Shown: positions 26,054 to 33,910 of the stretch, one piece after another
Layout: each line of letters opens with the position of its first letter
Position numbering within the stretch: position 1 is the stretch's first letter
NCBI RefSeq assembly: GCF_005233835.1
Contig: NZ_SZQA01000018.1
Coordinates: 1-64,000, forward strand
Reading direction: 5' to 3'
DNA: 64,000 bases
Origin: Herbidospora galbida
GTDB taxonomy: Bacteria > Actinomycetota > Actinomycetes > Streptosporangiales > Streptosporangiaceae
Made by a program: the position numbers and the translations under genes
The notes under the pieces: generated by a model
What the model was told of the DNA's origin: nothing
Database searches by the model: none
Seen by the model: only the letters and a program-made list of their open reading frames with translations

Positions 26054-26858
26054 CGGCGGCCTCCTTCAGCGCGCGCTCGGCCAGCACCCCGGTCAGGTGC
26101 CGCCGGTAGTCGGCGGTGGCGTGGATGTCGGCCTCCGGCTCGATCCGCTCTCGTACGATCCGCGCCGCCCGCGCCCAGTCGCCCTCGGCCTCGGTGACGT
26201 CCACGACCACGGGCACCGCCCCGACGCTCAGGCAGGCGACCCGGGCGTGGTCGGGCCCGACCAGCGCCGCGACCCCGGCCATGGCGTAGTCGCCGTGCCG
26301 CCGCGCCACCTCGACGATCGCCGTCCCGCCTTCGGCGGCCGGGAAGAAGGCCGAAACGGCCAGTTCGCCGGTGCGCAGCGACGACTCCATCGGCCCGGTG
26401 AAGAATTCGGCGGCCGGGATGTCGCGTTCCCCTTCAGGCCCGCGCGCCCGGACCGAGCCGCCGAGCAGCGCCAGCACGGCCGGCATCTCGGCGGCCGGGT
26501 CGGCGTGCACGATGCTCCCCACGGTGGTCCCCCGGTTCCGGACCGCCGGATGGGCCACCAGCCGCAACGCCCTCCTGACCAGCGGCTGCGCGGCGAACGC
26601 GGTCTCACTGGCCTCGACCTCGGCGTGCCGCGCCAGCGCCCCGACCCGCACGCCCCCGGCCTCGGCGGTGATCTCCCCGAGCCCGGCCACGTGGTTGATG
26701 TCGACCAGCTGACCGGGCGCGGCCAGCCGCATGTTCATGAGCGGGATGAGGCTCTGGCCCCCGGCCAGCACCTTCCCGTCGGCCCCCGCCGCGGCGAGCG
26801 CCTCGACGGCCTCTGCCACCGTGGCGGGAGCGTGGTAGACGAAAGAAGGAGGCTTCAC
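26046..26858 (-). CDS. Molybdenum hydroxylase FAD subunit (CoxM-like)
   Basis: 270 aa. AGGQSLIPLMNMRLA near residue 36 is the FAD pyrophosphate-binding motif of the CoxM family, and RNRGTTVGSIVHADPAAE (about residue 108) is the second FAD motif. The C-terminal CO-dehydrogenase flavoprotein domain follows. The subunit takes electrons from the 2Fe-2S clusters and passes them to NAD, a quinone or O2. The GTG start abuts the TAA of the permease with no gap. Order on the strand is permease, FAD, 2Fe-2S, Mo subunit. Confidence 0.92.
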   Translation of the reverse strand: MKPPSFVYHAPATVAEAVEALAAAGADGKVLAGGQSLIPLMNMRLAAPGQLVDINHVAGLGEITAEAGGVRVGALARHAEVEASETAFAAQPLVRRALRLVAHPAVRNRGTTVGSIVHADPAAEMPAVLALLGGSVRARGPEGERDIPAAEFFTGPMESSLRTGELAVSAFFPAAEGGTAIVEVARRHGDYAMAGVAALVGPDHARVACLSVGAVPVVVDVTEAEGDWARAARIVRERIEPEADIHATADYRRHLTGVLAERALKEAADA

Positions 26859-28178
26859 TTAAACCGTTCTACTCCCAGAAAGGGCTCGCAGCAGGTGATA
26901 TCCGCCCAGGACGACGATCGTGCCCAGCGCGATCCCGGCCAGGGAGAAGTCGCCGGAGACCTGGTGCGTGACCGGGCCGATGGCCAGGATGATGCCCGCG
27001 CCGATCGGAACCATGTTGACGGGATCGGCGAAGTCGACCCGGTTCTCGATCCAGATCTTCGCGCCGAGGAGCCCGATCATGCCGTACAGGATGACCGTGA
27101 CGCCACCGAGCACGCCGCCGGGGATCGCGTAGACGAGCTGGCCGAACTTGGGCACCAGACCGAGCAGGATGGCGATCACGGCGGCGATGTAGTAGGCCAG
27201 CGTCGAGTAGACCCTGGTCGCGGCCATGACGCCGATGTTCTCCGCATAGGTCGTGGTGGGCGAGCCGCCGACGGCCGAGGTGACCACGGTGGCCACGCCG
27301 TCGCCGATGATCGCGCGGCCCATCACCGGGTCGACGTCGGCGCCGGTCATCTCACCCACGGCCTTGACGTGGCCGATGTTCTCGGCGATGAGGGCGATGA
27401 CGGCCGGCAGCACCAGGATGACGGCCGAGAGCTGGAACGTCGGCGCGTGGAAGTTCGGCAGGCCGAACCACTCGGCCTGCTCCACCCCGGCGAAGTTGAC
27501 GCGGAAGTGGGTGGTGACCTTGCCCGCGCCGTCGGGGGCGGTGATCTGGCCGAAGATCAGATCGGCGCCCCACGACAGCAGGAAGCCGATGACCAGCCCG
27601 AGCAGGATGCCGAGCCGGCCGATGAACCCCCGGAAGGTCGCGATGATCACGAAGACGACGACCATCGTGATGAGCGCGATCCAGTGGTCCTGCGGCCAGT
27701 AGATGTCGGCCACGACATAGGCCAGGCCGAACCCGATGAGCATGACCACCGCGCCGGTGACCACAGGAGGGAAGATCCTGTTGATCGCGCCGACGCCCAT
27801 GAAGTGGATGAGCACGCCGCACAGCGCCAGCACGACGCCCGCGACGAGGATCGCGCCGGTGATCACGGCCGGGGAGCCGCCGGAGGCGGTGATCGCCAGC
27901 GCGCCGCCGACGAACGACGCCGAGGTGCCGAGATAGCTGGGCACCTTCCCCTGGACGATGAGCAGGAAGATGATCGTCGCGACGCCGCTCATCATCACCG
28001 CGACGTTGGGGTCGAGCCCCATCACCACGGGGAAGACGAACGTGGCGCCGAACATCGCGATGACGTGCTGGGCGCCGAACCCGATCATGCGCGGCCACGA
28101 CAGCCGCTCGTCGGGTCTGACCACCTCGCCCGGTGCGAGCGTGCCCTTTTCTCCGTGTACCTTCCACCCGAAAGCCAT
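26859..28178 (-). CDS. NCS2-family nucleobase permease (uracil/xanthine type)
   Basis: 439 aa from the ATG at 28178, chosen because AAAGGGG lies 6 bases ahead; an upstream in-frame start at 28205 is less likely. It has about 12-14 membrane helices. FGAQHVIAMFGATFVFPVVMG opens the fold. IAENIGHVKAVGEMTG carries the conserved substrate Glu of helix 8, and SPTTTYAENIGVMAATRV is the helix-10 motif. The sequence looks nearer UraA/RutG-type pyrimidine permeases than XanQ, but specificity is not certain. It is the first gene of the molybdenum hydroxylase operon, so it probably imports that enzyme's substrate by proton symport. Confidence 0.9.
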   Translation of the reverse strand: MAFGWKVHGEKGTLAPGEVVRPDERLSWPRMIGFGAQHVIAMFGATFVFPVVMGLDPNVAVMMSGVATIIFLLIVQGKVPSYLGTSASFVGGALAITASGGSPAVITGAILVAGVVLALCGVLIHFMGVGAINRIFPPVVTGAVVMLIGFGLAYVVADIYWPQDHWIALITMVVVFVIIATFRGFIGRLGILLGLVIGFLLSWGADLIFGQITAPDGAGKVTTHFRVNFAGVEQAEWFGLPNFHAPTFQLSAVILVLPAVIALIAENIGHVKAVGEMTGADVDPVMGRAIIGDGVATVVTSAVGGSPTTTYAENIGVMAATRVYSTLAYYIAAVIAILLGLVPKFGQLVYAIPGGVLGGVTVILYGMIGLLGAKIWIENRVDFADPVNMVPIGAGIILAIGPVTHQVSGDFSLAGIALGTIVVLGGYHLLRALSGSRTV

Positions 28179-28249
28179 GTGAGCCCCTTTGCCATGGGCC
28201 GACACCTGGTGGCCACCCCGCGGGCTTCCCAGCGCGGCAAATCGTTCAG

Positions 28250-28269
28250 CAGCCCTTCTACCAGGGCTG
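28250..28269 (-). terminator. Stem-loop between pucR and the permease operon
   Basis: CAGCCCT (28250-28256) and AGGGCTG (28263-28269) form a perfect 7-bp stem with a 6-base loop, extendable with one mismatch. It lies 64 bp past the pucR stop and about 70 bp before the permease start. No U-tract follows, so it may be a weak terminator or an mRNA leader element. Confidence 0.4.
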
Positions 28270-28332
28270 TTGCGGGCACATTAGGCCCGTGATCTCTGTA
28301 GCACACGGGCAGCATGTGCCAAACAACCGGCC

Positions 28333-29943
28333 TCAGATGCCGCGCATGTTGAGGACATGGAGCGCCAGCGTGAGGTTGAGGCGCAGATGGGCGTCTTCGG
28401 TGAAGTTGCCGAGCAGGCGTTCGAGCTTGCCGATGCGGTAGCGCAGGGTGTTGTAGTGGAAGTGCAGCCGCCGGGCGGTCTCCGCCACGTTGAGGTTGGT
28501 CTCCAGCAGCACGTGCAGGGTGCGCCGCAGGTCGGCGTTCTCGGCGTCGTCGTCGCCGGCCAGCGCGCCGAGGGTCTCGCGGACGAACGCGTGCAGCTCG
28601 GCGGTGTCGTTGACGAGCGACAGCAGGCGGTAGACGCCGAGCTGGTCGAAGTGGGCGACCGCGCCGTTGCCGTGCAGCTGGCGGCCCACCCGGGCGGCCT
28701 TGAGCGCCTGGGCGTAGGCGTCGGCGAGCCCTTCGGCGCCGGAGGCGATCCGGCTCATGCCGGTGGAGAAGGTGCACTCGGCGAACGCCGACTGGGCGGC
28801 GGTGGCGAGGCGGGCGGTGTCGACCCCGGCCCCGACGATGACGACGACCTCGTGGGAGAACCCGGCGACCGCGCCGCGCGGGTCGTGGCGGCGTACGGCG
28901 GCCTGCCAGACGGCCAGCAGCCGATCTTGGGCGGTGCGCTCGTCGCTCTCGGGGTCGAGTTCGGCGACCATCACGCTGACGGGGCGCTCCAGGTCCCAGC
29001 CGAAGGCCTTGGCGCGTTCGGCGATGCGCCCGCCGCCCCGGCCGGTGAGCACGTCGCGCAGGAAGTCGGCGCGGTACTTGCTCTCGACCGCGTTGACGGC
29101 CTCCTGCTTGGTGATGACGAGGGCGGCGACGGTGGCGGCCCGCTCCAGGATGCGGATGTCGCTCTCGCGCAGGGTGCCGGCCTGGCTGAAGGCGACGATC
29201 CGGCCGTGGTGGTGGCCGCCGGCCACTATCGGCACGACGGCGTAGTGCCCGTCGGCCCGCACCATCGGCTCGGGCTGGTCGCGGCCCGGCCCGCTGATCA
29301 TGTACGCGTCGCGCAGCATCGCGACCTGCTCCGAGCCTCCGGCGGCGGCCAGGGTGGCGCCCGAGACGTCCATGGCGGCGACCGCGACCTCCAGCAGGCC
29401 GGCGACCTCGGCGGTCACCTCGCGCATGCCGCCGCCCGCGAGCACGATCTGGACGAGCCCCCGGTGGGCGTCCTCGGCGCGGGCGAGGATGGCGGCCTGC
29501 CGGTTGAGGATGTCGGTCAGCACCTGATTGAGGATGTCGTCGAACCCAACGTCGTTCGGCAGGATGATCAGCGGGAAGCCGAGCCGGTCGGCCTGCTCGA
29601 TCATCTCGGCGGGCAGCTCGTCGAGGTACCGGCCCAGTTTGATGGCGAGGGCCGAGAGCCCGCGTTCGTCAAGATCCGCCACAAGGCGGCCCAGCGACTG
29701 GGGAGTGTTCCTGAGCGGGTAACCGGTCGTGAGCAGCAGTTCGTTGGGCTTCACCCACGCCAGGATGTCGGGCACCTCCATGACGTTGAGGCGCTGGACG
29801 ATGCGGTCGAGCCCGGATCGCCCGGCGATGAGCCGCGCCCCGGCGAGGGTCGACACTCCCAGGACCTCTCCGACGGCCACCCCGTGGATGATCGTTCCGG
29901 TGCTGGCGAGCCGCATGGCGGGTGCAGCGGGATCCGTCGTCAT
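28333..29943 (-). CDS. pucR: PucR-family transcriptional regulator
   Basis: 536 aa. Residues about 20-140 are the PucR N-terminal purine-catabolism regulatory domain (VGEVLGVSTLAGARLIAG, PDILAWVKPNELLLTTGYPL). A GGDEF-like/GAF-like middle follows. The C-terminal HTH_30 domain reads LHVLLETNLNVAETARRLH then HFHYNTLRYRIGKLERLLG. PucR activates purine catabolic genes in Bacillus, and related proteins control ureide and nucleobase use. It sits between the permease/Mo hydroxylase operon and the divergent DUF2877/FdrA-DUF1116 genes, so it is the prime candidate to control both. It shares a 165-bp divergent region with them. Confidence 0.9.
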   Translation of the reverse strand: MTTDPAAPAMRLASTGTIIHGVAVGEVLGVSTLAGARLIAGRSGLDRIVQRLNVMEVPDILAWVKPNELLLTTGYPLRNTPQSLGRLVADLDERGLSALAIKLGRYLDELPAEMIEQADRLGFPLIILPNDVGFDDILNQVLTDILNRQAAILARAEDAHRGLVQIVLAGGGMREVTAEVAGLLEVAVAAMDVSGATLAAAGGSEQVAMLRDAYMISGPGRDQPEPMVRADGHYAVVPIVAGGHHHGRIVAFSQAGTLRESDIRILERAATVAALVITKQEAVNAVESKYRADFLRDVLTGRGGGRIAERAKAFGWDLERPVSVMVAELDPESDERTAQDRLLAVWQAAVRRHDPRGAVAGFSHEVVVIVGAGVDTARLATAAQSAFAECTFSTGMSRIASGAEGLADAYAQALKAARVGRQLHGNGAVAHFDQLGVYRLLSLVNDTAELHAFVRETLGALAGDDDAENADLRRTLHVLLETNLNVAETARRLHFHYNTLRYRIGKLERLLGNFTEDAHLRLNLTLALHVLNMRGI

Positions 29944-30048
29944 GGTGCGCTCCGGGGGGATTTGAACGTTCTCAGCAAATTGTGCCTGACCGGGCGACTG
30001 TCAGGAAGAGCCAAGCATTTGGCCGACTGTTGGCAGATTTCCCCGTAC

Positions 30049-30063
30049 GGACCCCGGGGGTCC
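30049..30063. promoter_or_regulatory. 15-bp palindrome in the pucR / DUF2877 divergent region
   Basis: GGACCCCGGGGGTCC has 7-bp perfect arms about one central G. It lies between the two divergent starts (29943 and 30109). A second dyad, GCCAA-GCAT-TTGGC, is at 30010-30023. Either could be an operator for PucR. No textbook -35/-10 pair is clear here. Confidence 0.45.
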
Positions 30064-30108
30064 CGTTCTAGCGTCCCTTCTAATGGGGGTTCGGATGAGG
30101 GAGGACTC

Positions 30109-31011
30109 GTGGCTGTAGGTACGCGCCCTCGAAGCCGCCGCCCGGTGCAGACGGCGCAGCCCGAGGTCACGTACCTGTCCGGGGCCGCCGCCACCAGTCT
30201 CCGGCCGCTTCTGGAGGCCCCGCGCCGCCCCGCCCGGGTACTGGCCGCCTTCCCGTTGGCGGTCTACCTGGAGGTGCGGACCGAGACCGAGCCGCGCGTG
30301 CTCGCGCTCGTCTCGGGTGAGGCCACCCGCCTGCCCAACGCCGTTGTGCTCACCGGCGCGCTGGAGGGTTTCGCCCCAGGCGACGACGCGTGGGTCGGCG
30401 ACGGGGTCGTCGAGGCCGGCGGCCGTGCCGTCCGGGTCCGCCGCTGGTGGGACCCCGCTCCGCCGCTGGGTTCGGTCTCCCGTACGGCCCTCGCCGGGTC
30501 GCTCCCCGTCCTCCACGACATCTGCGTCTCCTCCCCCCGACGGCCCGGCCTGGAGAGCGGCGGCGCGTCCGCGCTGCTGTCGGCCGGCTGTCACCGGGGC
30601 TCGCTCGTCGACGCGATCACCGCGGCCGAGCAGCTCATGGGCCTGGGGCCGGGCCTGACGCCGAGCGGCGACGACATGCTGGCCGGGCTCCTGGTGACCC
30701 TGCGCTCGGTCGGCACGGCGGCCGGGGTCGGCCGGGCCGTGTGGCTGGCCGACTGGCTCGCCGCGGCGGTGACCTTCGACGCCCGCACCCGGACCACACC
30801 GATCTCCGCGACGCTGCTGCACTGCGCGGCGCGCGGCGAGGCGGGCCTGGAGACCCTCGCGGTGCTGCGCGGCCTCACCGGCCGCCAGCCGCTGGAACCG
30901 GCGGCGCACCGCCTGCTCCGCCTGGGTCACACCTCGGGCGCCGACCTGGCATGGGGCATCCGGACGGGAGTGTCGGCCGTCCTCGGACTTGGTGAGAGGG
31001 ACGCTGAGTGA
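30109..31011 (+). CDS. DUF2877 protein, AllH/YlbF-like oxamate carbamoyltransferase component
   Basis: 300 aa from GTG 30109, with GAGGGAGG 4 bases ahead. The DUF2877 hallmark GLGPGLTPSGDDMLAGLLV lies near residues 182-200, preceded by a Gly-rich stretch (GCHRGSLVDAITAAEQLMG). In E. coli the homologous gene (ylbF/allH) sits with fdrA (allF), ylbE (allG) and a carbamate kinase gene (allK), and that set is implicated in converting oxalurate plus phosphate to oxamate and carbamoyl phosphate. Here it overlaps the FdrA-DUF1116 gene by 4 bases (GTGA), so the proteins probably form one complex. The exact substrate in this organism is unknown. Confidence 0.85.
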   Translation: MAVGTRPRSRRPVQTAQPEVTYLSGAAATSLRPLLEAPRRPARVLAAFPLAVYLEVRTETEPRVLALVSGEATRLPNAVVLTGALEGFAPGDDAWVGDGVVEAGGRAVRVRRWWDPAPPLGSVSRTALAGSLPVLHDICVSSPRRPGLESGGASALLSAGCHRGSLVDAITAAEQLMGLGPGLTPSGDDMLAGLLVTLRSVGTAAGVGRAVWLADWLAAAVTFDARTRTTPISATLLHCAARGEAGLETLAVLRGLTGRQPLEPAAHRLLRLGHTSGADLAWGIRTGVSAVLGLGERDAE

Positions 31012-33809
31012 ACCTGGTGGAGATCCGTCCGGGGGTCTATCACGACTCGGTCAGCCTGATGAGGGTCAGCCAGGCGCTGACCGGCCGCCCGGGGGTCGAG
31101 CTGGCGATCGTGGCGATGGCGACGGCACTGAACGTCGAACTCGCCGCGGACGCGGGCTTCGACGTCCCGGCCGCGACGGCCGGCGACCTGCTGGTCGCGA
31201 TCCGGGCGAAGACGGACGCCGACCTCCACGACGCCGCCGCCGACCTGGAGCAGCAGCTGTCGGCGCGGGCCGAGACCCGGAACCGGGAGGAGGCCCTCCC
31301 CCGCACGATCCGGGCCGCCACACGCCTGGCCGACCCGTCGGCGGTCGTGCTGGTCAGCGTGCCGGGCGAGCACGCCTTCACCGAGGCGATGGAGGCGGTC
31401 GACGCCGGCCACTCCGTGATGATCTTCAGTGACAACGTGCCGGTGGCGCGGGAGGTGACGTTGAAGGACCTCGCGCTTGAGCGCGGCGTCCTGGTCATGG
31501 GCCCCGACTGCGGCACTGCCATCGTCGGCGGCGCGGGCCTGGGCTTCGCCAACGTCGTCCGCCCTGGCCGGGTCGGCGTGGTCGCCGCCTCAGGAACCGG
31601 CGCCCAGCAGCTCACCGCCCTGCTCGACCTGGCCGGAGTGGGCGTCAGCCACGTGCTCGGCGTCGGCGGCCGCGACCTGGGCGCCGAGGTCGGCGGCCGG
31701 TCCACCCTCCAGGCCCTGGACGCCCTCATGGCCGACCCGGCGACCGAACTCATCGTCGTGGTCTCCAAGCCGCCCGACCCCGACGTGGCCGCCCGCCTGG
31801 ACGAGGCGATCGCCCGGAGCCCCAAGCCCGTGATCACGGCCCTGCTCGGCGAAGGCCGGCCCGACCTGACCACGGCGGCCGAGTCGGTGCTGCGCGCCGT
31901 CGGCGCCGAGATCCCGGTCTGGCCGAGCTGGCCCGGGAACACCGAGCCCGGCGACGGCCCCCTGCGCGGCCTCTACTCGGGCGGCACCCTGTGCACCGAG
32001 GCCCGCCTGATCGCCGGCACGGGCGACTTCACCGACTTCGGCGACGACGCGTACACCGTGGGCCGCGCCCACCCCATGATCGACCCCGCCCTCCGCCTGG
32101 AGGCCCTCGGCGCGGTGACCGACGGCGTCGTCCTCCTCGACGTCGTCCTGGGCCACGGCTCCGACCCCGACCCGGCCGGCTCCCTGTCGGCCGCCGTCGC
32201 CGCCGCGAAGTCGCGGGGCGTGGCCGTGGTGGTCGCGCTGGTCGGCACGGAGGGCGACCCCCAGAACCTCGAGGCCCAGGCGGCCCGCCTGTTCGAGTCG
32301 GGCGCCGAGGTCTACACCTCGAACGCCCAGGCCGCCCGGAGAGCCGCGACACTCGCGGGTCACCCGGTGTCCGGGCCTCCCGACGCACCGGTGCGGGCCG
32401 ACGGCGGGTCGGGCTCCGAGGCCGGGCGTCCGTTGGCCATGCTCTCGGCGGAGCCCTCGGTCATCTCCGTGGGGGCGTCGATCCTGGCCGAGTCGCTCGA
32501 CCGGCAGGCCGTCGCGCACACGCCCGTCGACTGGCGTCCTCCGGTGACGGGCGTGGCCGCAGACCTGGCGGCCGTCATGGCCGATCCCCGGCGCGGGGCC
32601 GCCAACGAAAAGGCCGTCGGCAGGCTGCTGAGCGCGCGGCCGCATCTCGTCGGGGTGAAGCGGGCCGGAGACGTACTGGACCTCCCGAAGGGGACCTTCT
32701 TCCACGCCGGGCCGCCCATCGAGTGGGAACGGGCCTCCGGTCCCATGCGGGGCGCGCTGATCGGCGGGATGCTGTTCGAAGGGCTCGCGGCCGACGCCGA
32801 GGAGGCCGAGCGGAAGCTCGCGGGCGGCGAGGTCAGGCTCGACTCCTGTCACCACCACCGGACCGTCGGGCCCATGGCGGGCGTCGTGTCGCCGTCCATG
32901 TGGATGCTGGAGGTGCACGACGCCGAGAACGGCGGCACCGCCTACTGCTCACTCAACGAGGGTCTGGGCAAGGTGCTCCGCTACGGCGCCTACGGGCCCG
33001 AGGTGATCGAGCGGCTGCGGTGGATGGGCGAGGTCCTGGGCCCGGCGCTGGCCGAGGTCATGAAGGTCACCGGCCCGCTCGACCTGCGCAACCTGATCGC
33101 GCAGGCCCTCCAGATGGGCGACGAGCTGCACAACCGCAACCGGGCCGCGACCTCCCTCATGGTCAGGGAGCTCGCCCCGGCCATCGTGGACGCCGTCCCG
33201 AACCAGGCGGCCGAGGTCCTCCGGTTCGTCAACGGCAACGACCACTTCTTCCTCAACGCCGGCATGGCGGCCGCCAAGGTCGCCGCCGACGCGGCGCGGA
33301 ACGTCGAGGGCTCCTCGATGGTCGTCGCGATGGCCCGCAACGGCACCGACTTCGGCATCCAGGTCTCCGGCCTCGGCGACCGCTGGTTCACCGGCCCGGC
33401 GGGCGTCCCCGACGGCCTCTATCTCGGCGCCTACGGCCCCGCCGACGCCAACCCCGACATCGGCGACTCGACCATCACCGAGACGGTCGGCCTGGGCGGC
33501 TTCTCGATGGCCGCCGCGCCGGCGATCGTCCGGTTCGTGGGCGGCGACGTCGCCGACGCGGTCGCCGCCACCACGGCCATGTACGAGATCACTCTCGCCG
33601 AGCACCCCGTTTACCAGATCCCGGGTCTCGGGTTCCGCGGCACGCCCGCCGGGATCGATGTCACACTGGTCACGCGGACCTCGGTGCTGCCGGTAGTCAA
33701 TACGGGTATCGCCGGGCGCGTCGCCGGAACGGGGCAGGTCGGAGCGGGTTTGGTGAGTCCTCCGATGGAGGCTTTCACCGCCGCGTTGGCCGCTTTGGCC
33801 CGGGTTTAA
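31008..33809 (+). CDS. FdrA-DUF1116 fusion (AllF-AllG-like carbamoyltransferase)
   Basis: 933 aa. Residues about 1-465 are an FdrA-type succinyl-CoA-synthetase-like chain: VEIRPGVYHDSVSLMRVS, VMIFSDNVPVAREVTLKDLA, LVMGPDCGTAIVGG, VGVVAASGTGAQQLTALLD, and VVLLDVVLGHGSDPDPAG. After a 40-residue Gly/Ser/Ala linker, residues about 510-933 are DUF1116 (YlbE): ANEKAVGRLLSARPHLVGV, DSCHHHRTVGPMAGVVSPSM, HNRNRAATSLMVRELAP, and NGNDHFFLNAGMAAAK. In E. coli these are separate proteins, so this is a natural fusion that fixes 1:1 stoichiometry. Expected chemistry is phosphorolysis or transfer of a carbamoyl group. GTG start overlapping the DUF2877 stop. Confidence 0.88.
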   Translation: MNLVEIRPGVYHDSVSLMRVSQALTGRPGVELAIVAMATALNVELAADAGFDVPAATAGDLLVAIRAKTDADLHDAAADLEQQLSARAETRNREEALPRTIRAATRLADPSAVVLVSVPGEHAFTEAMEAVDAGHSVMIFSDNVPVAREVTLKDLALERGVLVMGPDCGTAIVGGAGLGFANVVRPGRVGVVAASGTGAQQLTALLDLAGVGVSHVLGVGGRDLGAEVGGRSTLQALDALMADPATELIVVVSKPPDPDVAARLDEAIARSPKPVITALLGEGRPDLTTAAESVLRAVGAEIPVWPSWPGNTEPGDGPLRGLYSGGTLCTEARLIAGTGDFTDFGDDAYTVGRAHPMIDPALRLEALGAVTDGVVLLDVVLGHGSDPDPAGSLSAAVAAAKSRGVAVVVALVGTEGDPQNLEAQAARLFESGAEVYTSNAQAARRAATLAGHPVSGPPDAPVRADGGSGSEAGRPLAMLSAEPSVISVGASILAESLDRQAVAHTPVDWRPPVTGVAADLAAVMADPRRGAANEKAVGRLLSARPHLVGVKRAGDVLDLPKGTFFHAGPPIEWERASGPMRGALIGGMLFEGLAADAEEAERKLAGGEVRLDSCHHHRTVGPMAGVVSPSMWMLEVHDAENGGTAYCSLNEGLGKVLRYGAYGPEVIERLRWMGEVLGPALAEVMKVTGPLDLRNLIAQALQMGDELHNRNRAATSLMVRELAPAIVDAVPNQAAEVLRFVNGNDHFFLNAGMAAAKVAADAARNVEGSSMVVAMARNGTDFGIQVSGLGDRWFTGPAGVPDGLYLGAYGPADANPDIGDSTITETVGLGGFSMAAAPAIVRFVGGDVADAVAATTAMYEITLAEHPVYQIPGLGFRGTPAGIDVTLVTRTSVLPVVNTGIAGRVAGTGQVGAGLVSPPMEAFTAALAALARV

Positions 33810-33910
33810 TTCCCTTTGACCCTGGTTTGACCCTAATATCGGTGGCCAACCTCAGAAAATCGCGCGGTAATCTCGCGCGGCCCGGACGAGGAGAATTGGG
33901 GACCCCGCCT

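Noticed and set aside
33815-33839. Promoter for the kinase: TTTGACC followed by TAATAT
   Set aside because: The spacer between TTGACC and TAATAT is only 12 or fewer bases, so it is not a proper -35/-10 pair; only a tandem TTTGACCCT remains.
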